64,000 nt of DNA, taken from Rhizobium sp. SEMIA4064 (GTDB lineage Bacteria; Pseudomonadota; Alphaproteobacteria; Rhizobiales; Rhizobiaceae). The DNA lies in assembly GCF_003025035.1 (NCBI RefSeq), contig NZ_PYJN01000019.1:372001-436000 (forward strand). Reading direction: 5' to 3'. Shown piece after piece: positions 61,308-64,000 of the stretch (the first letter of the stretch is position 1; each line of letters starts with the position of its first letter). Under the pieces are notes generated by a model. It did no database searches, was not told where the DNA came from, and worked only from the letters and a program-made list of their open reading frames with translations. The translations under genes were made by a program, and so were the position numbers.

Positions 61308-62570
61308 ATGGTAGAAAAACGTATCCAGCCATTGGCACGCGACGCCATGGCTTACGTTCTTGCCGGTGGCCGGGGCAGCCGCCTGAAAGAGCTGACCGAC
61401 CGCCGCGCCAAACCTGCCGTCTATTTCGGTGGCAAGGCTCGTATCATTGATTTCGCGCTGTCCAACGCGCTGAACTCCGGTATCCGCCGCATCGGCGTCG
61501 CCACCCAATACAAGGCGCACTCCCTCATTCGCCACCTGCAACGCGGCTGGAACTTCCTGCGCCCGGAGCGTAACGAAAGCTTCGACATTCTGCCGGCCAG
61601 CCAGCGCGTTTCCGAAACGCAATGGTACGAAGGCACGGCCGACGCCGTCTATCAGAACATCGACATCATCGAGCCCTACGGTCCGGAATACATGGTCATC
61701 CTCGCCGGCGACCATATTTACAAGATGGACTATGAATGGATGCTGCAGCAGCACGTCGATTCCGGCGCGCAGGTCACCATCGGCTGCCTCGAAGTGCCGC
61801 GCATGGAGGCTGTCGGCTTCGGCGTCATGCATGTCGACGAAAAGGACCAGATCATCGATTTCGTCGAGAAGCCGGCGGACCCGCCGGGCATTCCCGGCAA
61901 TCCCGATTTCGCGCTGGCGTCGATGGGCATCTACGTCTTCCACACGAAATTCCTGATCGAGTGCCTGCGCCGCGATGCCGCCGATCCGAATTCCAGTCGC
62001 GACTTCGGTAAGGATATCATCCCTTACATCGTCAAGAACGGCAAAGCCGTGGCCCATCGCTTCACGCAATCCTGCGTGCGTTCCGATTTCGAGCGCGAAG
62101 CCTACTGGCGCGATGTCGGTACGGTCGACGCCTACTGGCAAGCCAATATCGACCTGACCGCCGTGGTGCCGGAACTCGACATCTACGACAAGTCCTGGCC
62201 GATCTGGACCTATGCCGAAATCACGCCGCCAGCCAAATTCGTCCATGACGACGAGGACCGCCGCGGTTCGGCCGTCTCCTCCGTCGTTGCTGGCGACTGC
62301 ATCATTTCCGGCGCCAGCCTGTCGAACAGCCTGCTGTTTACCGGCGTGCGCGCCAACTCCTATTCCAAGCTGGAAGGGGCCGTGGTGCTGCCGAGCGTCA
62401 AGATCGGCCGCCGCGCCCAGCTAAAGAACGTCGTCATCGACCATGGCGTCACCATTCCGGAAGGCCTGGTGGTCGGCGAGGATCCGGAACTGGACGGCAA
62501 ACGCTTCCGTCGCACGGAAAGCGGTATCTGCCTGATCACCCAGGCGATGATCGACAAGCTGGATATCTGA
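61308..62570 (+). CDS. glgC: Glucose-1-phosphate adenylyltransferase
   Basis: Enzyme of 420 residues making ADP-glucose, the committed step of glycogen synthesis. Blocks present are [20 protein letters not shown], the glucose-1-P contact region FVEKPADPP, and the C-terminal left-handed beta-helix ([20 protein letters not shown]). It is allosterically controlled in relatives; rhizobial forms respond to fructose-6-phosphate and pyruvate. It starts 26 bp after glgB and ends 3 bp before glgA. Confidence 0.96.
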   Translation: MVEKRIQPLARDAMAYVLAGGRGSRLKELTDRRAKPAVYFGGKARIIDFALSNALNSGIRRIGVATQYKAHSLIRHLQRGWNFLRPERNESFDILPASQRVSETQWYEGTADAVYQNIDIIEPYGPEYMVILAGDHIYKMDYEWMLQQHVDSGAQVTIGCLEVPRMEAVGFGVMHVDEKDQIIDFVEKPADPPGIPGNPDFALASMGIYVFHTKFLIECLRRDAADPNSSRDFGKDIIPYIVKNGKAVAHRFTQSCVRSDFEREAYWRDVGTVDAYWQANIDLTAVVPELDIYDKSWPIWTYAEITPPAKFVHDDEDRRGSAVSSVVAGDCIISGASLSNSLLFTGVRANSYSKLEGAVVLPSVKIGRRAQLKNVVIDHGVTIPEGLVVGEDPELDGKRFRRTESGICLITQAMIDKLDI

Positions 62571-62573
62571 CAT

Positions 62574-64000
62574 ATGAAAGTTCTTTCGGTTTCGTCCGAA
62601 GTCTTCCCTTTGATCAAGACAGGGGGCTTGGCCGATGTGGCCGGCGCCCTGCCTATCGCACTCAAGCCCTATGGCGTTGAAACGAAGACCCTGATCCCGG
62701 GCTATCCCGCGGTCATGAAGGCCATTCGCAATCCGGTGGCCTGCCTCGAATTTTCCGACCTGCTCGGCGAGAAAGCCACGGTCTTCGAAGCCGAGCACGA
62801 CGGGGTTTCCCTTCTCGTGCTCGACGCCCCGGCCTACTATAATCGCAGCGGCGGCCCCTATGTCGACGCCACCGGCAAGGACTATCCCGACAACTGGCAG
62901 CGCTTCGCTGCCTTGTCGCTTGCCGGCGCGGAAATCGCCGCCGGCCTGCTGCCCAATTGGCGGCCGGATCTGGTGCATGTGCATGACTGGCAATCGGCCA
63001 TGGTGCCGGTCTACATGCGTTACTATCCGACCCCGGAACTGCCGAGCGTACTCACCGTTCACAATATCGCCTTCCAGGGTCAGTTCGGCTCGGATATCTT
63101 CCCCGGTCTGCGCCTGCCTCCGCACGCCTTTTCGATGGAAGGTATCGAGTACTATGGCGATGTCGGCTTCCTGAAGGGCGGGCTTCAGACCGCCCATGCG
63201 CTCACCACGGTCAGTCCCTCCTATGCGGAGGAAATCCTGACGCCAGAATTCGGCATGGGCCTTGAAGGCGTCATTGCCAGCCGCGCCAACAGCCTGCACG
63301 GAATTGTGAACGGCATCGACGACGGTATCTGGAACCCCGAAACCGATCCGATGATTGCGCAGACCTACGGAGCCACGACGCTGAAAGACCGCGCCGCGAA
63401 CCGCAAGCTCGTGATCGAGCATTTTGGTCTCGACAACGACGACGGACCGATTTTCTGCGTCGTCAGCCGCCTGACCTGGCAGAAGGGCATGGACCTGCTT
63501 GCCCGCATTTCCAGCGATATCGTCCGAATGGGCGGCAAGCTCGCAATCCTCGGGGCGGGTGACGCCGCCCTTGAAGGCGCGCTTTTTTCCGCCGCCGGTC
63601 GTCATCGCGGCCGCGTCGGTGTTTCCGCCGGCTACAATGAACCGATGTCGCATCTGATGCAGGCTGGCTGCGACGCCATCATCATCCCATCCCGCTTCGA
63701 ACCCTGTGGCCTCACGCAGCTTTATGGCTTACGTTATGGCTGCCTGCCGATCGTTGCGCGTACGGGTGGCCTCAACGACACCATCATAGATGCCAACCAC
63801 GCCGCACTGCAGGCAAAAGTCGCGACCGGCATTCAGTTTTCGCCCATCACTGCCGATGGGCTGCTGCAAGCCGTACGCCGCGCCATGCACCTTTTCCAGG
63901 ATCGAAAGGTCTGGACGCAGATGCAAAAGCAGGGCATGAAATCCGACGTATCCTGGGGCAAGAGCGCAGAACGCTATGCAGCCCTCTACTCCAGCCTTGT
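62574..64000 (+). CDS. glgA: Glycogen synthase (3' end outside window)
   Basis: GT5 enzyme, 475 codons visible, cut by the window edge a few codons short of the usual length (about 480). The N-terminal ADP-glucose loop is [24 protein letters not shown] and the C-terminal nucleotide-sugar motif [18 protein letters not shown] are present, followed by [10 protein letters not shown]. It adds glucose from ADP-glucose to the growing glycogen. It starts 3 bp after glgC. Confidence 0.95.
   Translation, partial: MKVLSVSSEVFPLIKTGGLADVAGALPIALKPYGVETKTLIPGYPAVMKAIRNPVACLEFSDLLGEKATVFEAEHDGVSLLVLDAPAYYNRSGGPYVDATGKDYPDNWQRFAALSLAGAEIAAGLLPNWRPDLVHVHDWQSAMVPVYMRYYPTPELPSVLTVHNIAFQGQFGSDIFPGLRLPPHAFSMEGIEYYGDVGFLKGGLQTAHALTTVSPSYAEEILTPEFGMGLEGVIASRANSLHGIVNGIDDGIWNPETDPMIAQTYGATTLKDRAANRKLVIEHFGLDNDDGPIFCVVSRLTWQKGMDLLARISSDIVRMGGKLAILGAGDAALEGALFSAAGRHRGRVGVSAGYNEPMSHLMQAGCDAIIIPSRFEPCGLTQLYGLRYGCLPIVARTGGLNDTIIDANHAALQAKVATGIQFSPITADGLLQAVRRAMHLFQDRKVWTQMQKQGMKSDVSWGKSAERYAALYSSL

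Overview
The window reads as chromosomal DNA of a Rhizobiaceae alphaproteobacterium, most like Rhizobium sensu stricto (R. tropici / R. etli type). The GC content is high, genes are packed on both strands, and the gene set is typical: homospermidine synthase, an Omp10-type lipoprotein, CpdR, a MlotiK1-like potassium channel, an Hsp20 gene with a ROSE-like leader, an MmgR-like small RNA and a glgP-glgB-glgC-glgA operon. I see no insertion sequence, phage, integrase or CRISPR array. The species assignment is inference from gene content, not from an alignment.

Layout. 1-3.7 kb (minus strand): a DUF882 peptidase-like exported protein cut by the window edge, and a sigma-54-dependent response regulator. 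4-9.5 kb (plus): an M3 oligopeptidase, an inverted-repeat element, then a tight run of pabB, a class IV aminotransferase, YciI, an NTF2-like protein and a DUF3445 protein. 9.6-15.6 kb: homospermidine synthase, Omp10, a small membrane protein, a 5'-nucleotidase with a LysM tail, and ferrochelatase. 15.6-19.4 kb: a degenerate HtrA-fold/PDZ protein divergent from an SPFH-NfeD pair, then a KpsF-type sugar-phosphate isomerase. 19.6-25 kb: an outer-membrane barrel, galU, a lytic transglycosylase and an SGNH-fold protein lacking its usual catalytic residues. 25-31.3 kb: gltD and gltB. 31.9-40.4 kb: threonine aldolase, a 45-residue membrane microprotein candidate, LysR plus an SBF-like transporter, hsp20, a candidate small RNA, a DUF2000/Lrp pair, a cyclic-nucleotide-gated K+ channel, a hydrolase and hisN. 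40.4-46.3 kb: an MmgR-like sRNA, an N-formylglutamate amidohydrolase, cpdR, tRNA-Val(GAC), several small proteins of unknown function, and a DUF475 membrane protein. 46.7-56.3 kb: manC, a three-gene transglutaminase/amidoligase/ATP-grasp operon, and a TadG-like von Willebrand protein. 56.6-64 kb: the glycogen operon, with glgA cut by the window edge about five codons short.

How the genes work together. Several loci concern carbon and nitrogen storage and allocation: gltBD (nitrogen assimilation), the glg operon, galU and manC (nucleotide sugars), and an sRNA of a type linked to polyhydroxybutyrate control. A second theme is the cell envelope: transglycosylase, LysM nucleotidase, barrel, lipoprotein, SPFH/NfeD, and KpsF, which in other bacteria feeds Kdo synthesis.

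The best candidate for an under-described system is the operon at 48303-54940. It joins two transglutaminase-fold proteins, a putative DUF2126 amidoligase, and a circularly permuted ATP-grasp fused to an alpha-E domain. Comparative genomics has predicted such sets to make or attach peptides; I know of no defined substrate. Other notable points are two apparently catalytically dead enzymes (15656-16564 and 23700-24902) and an orphan terminator that implies an unannotated small RNA at about 36125-36252.
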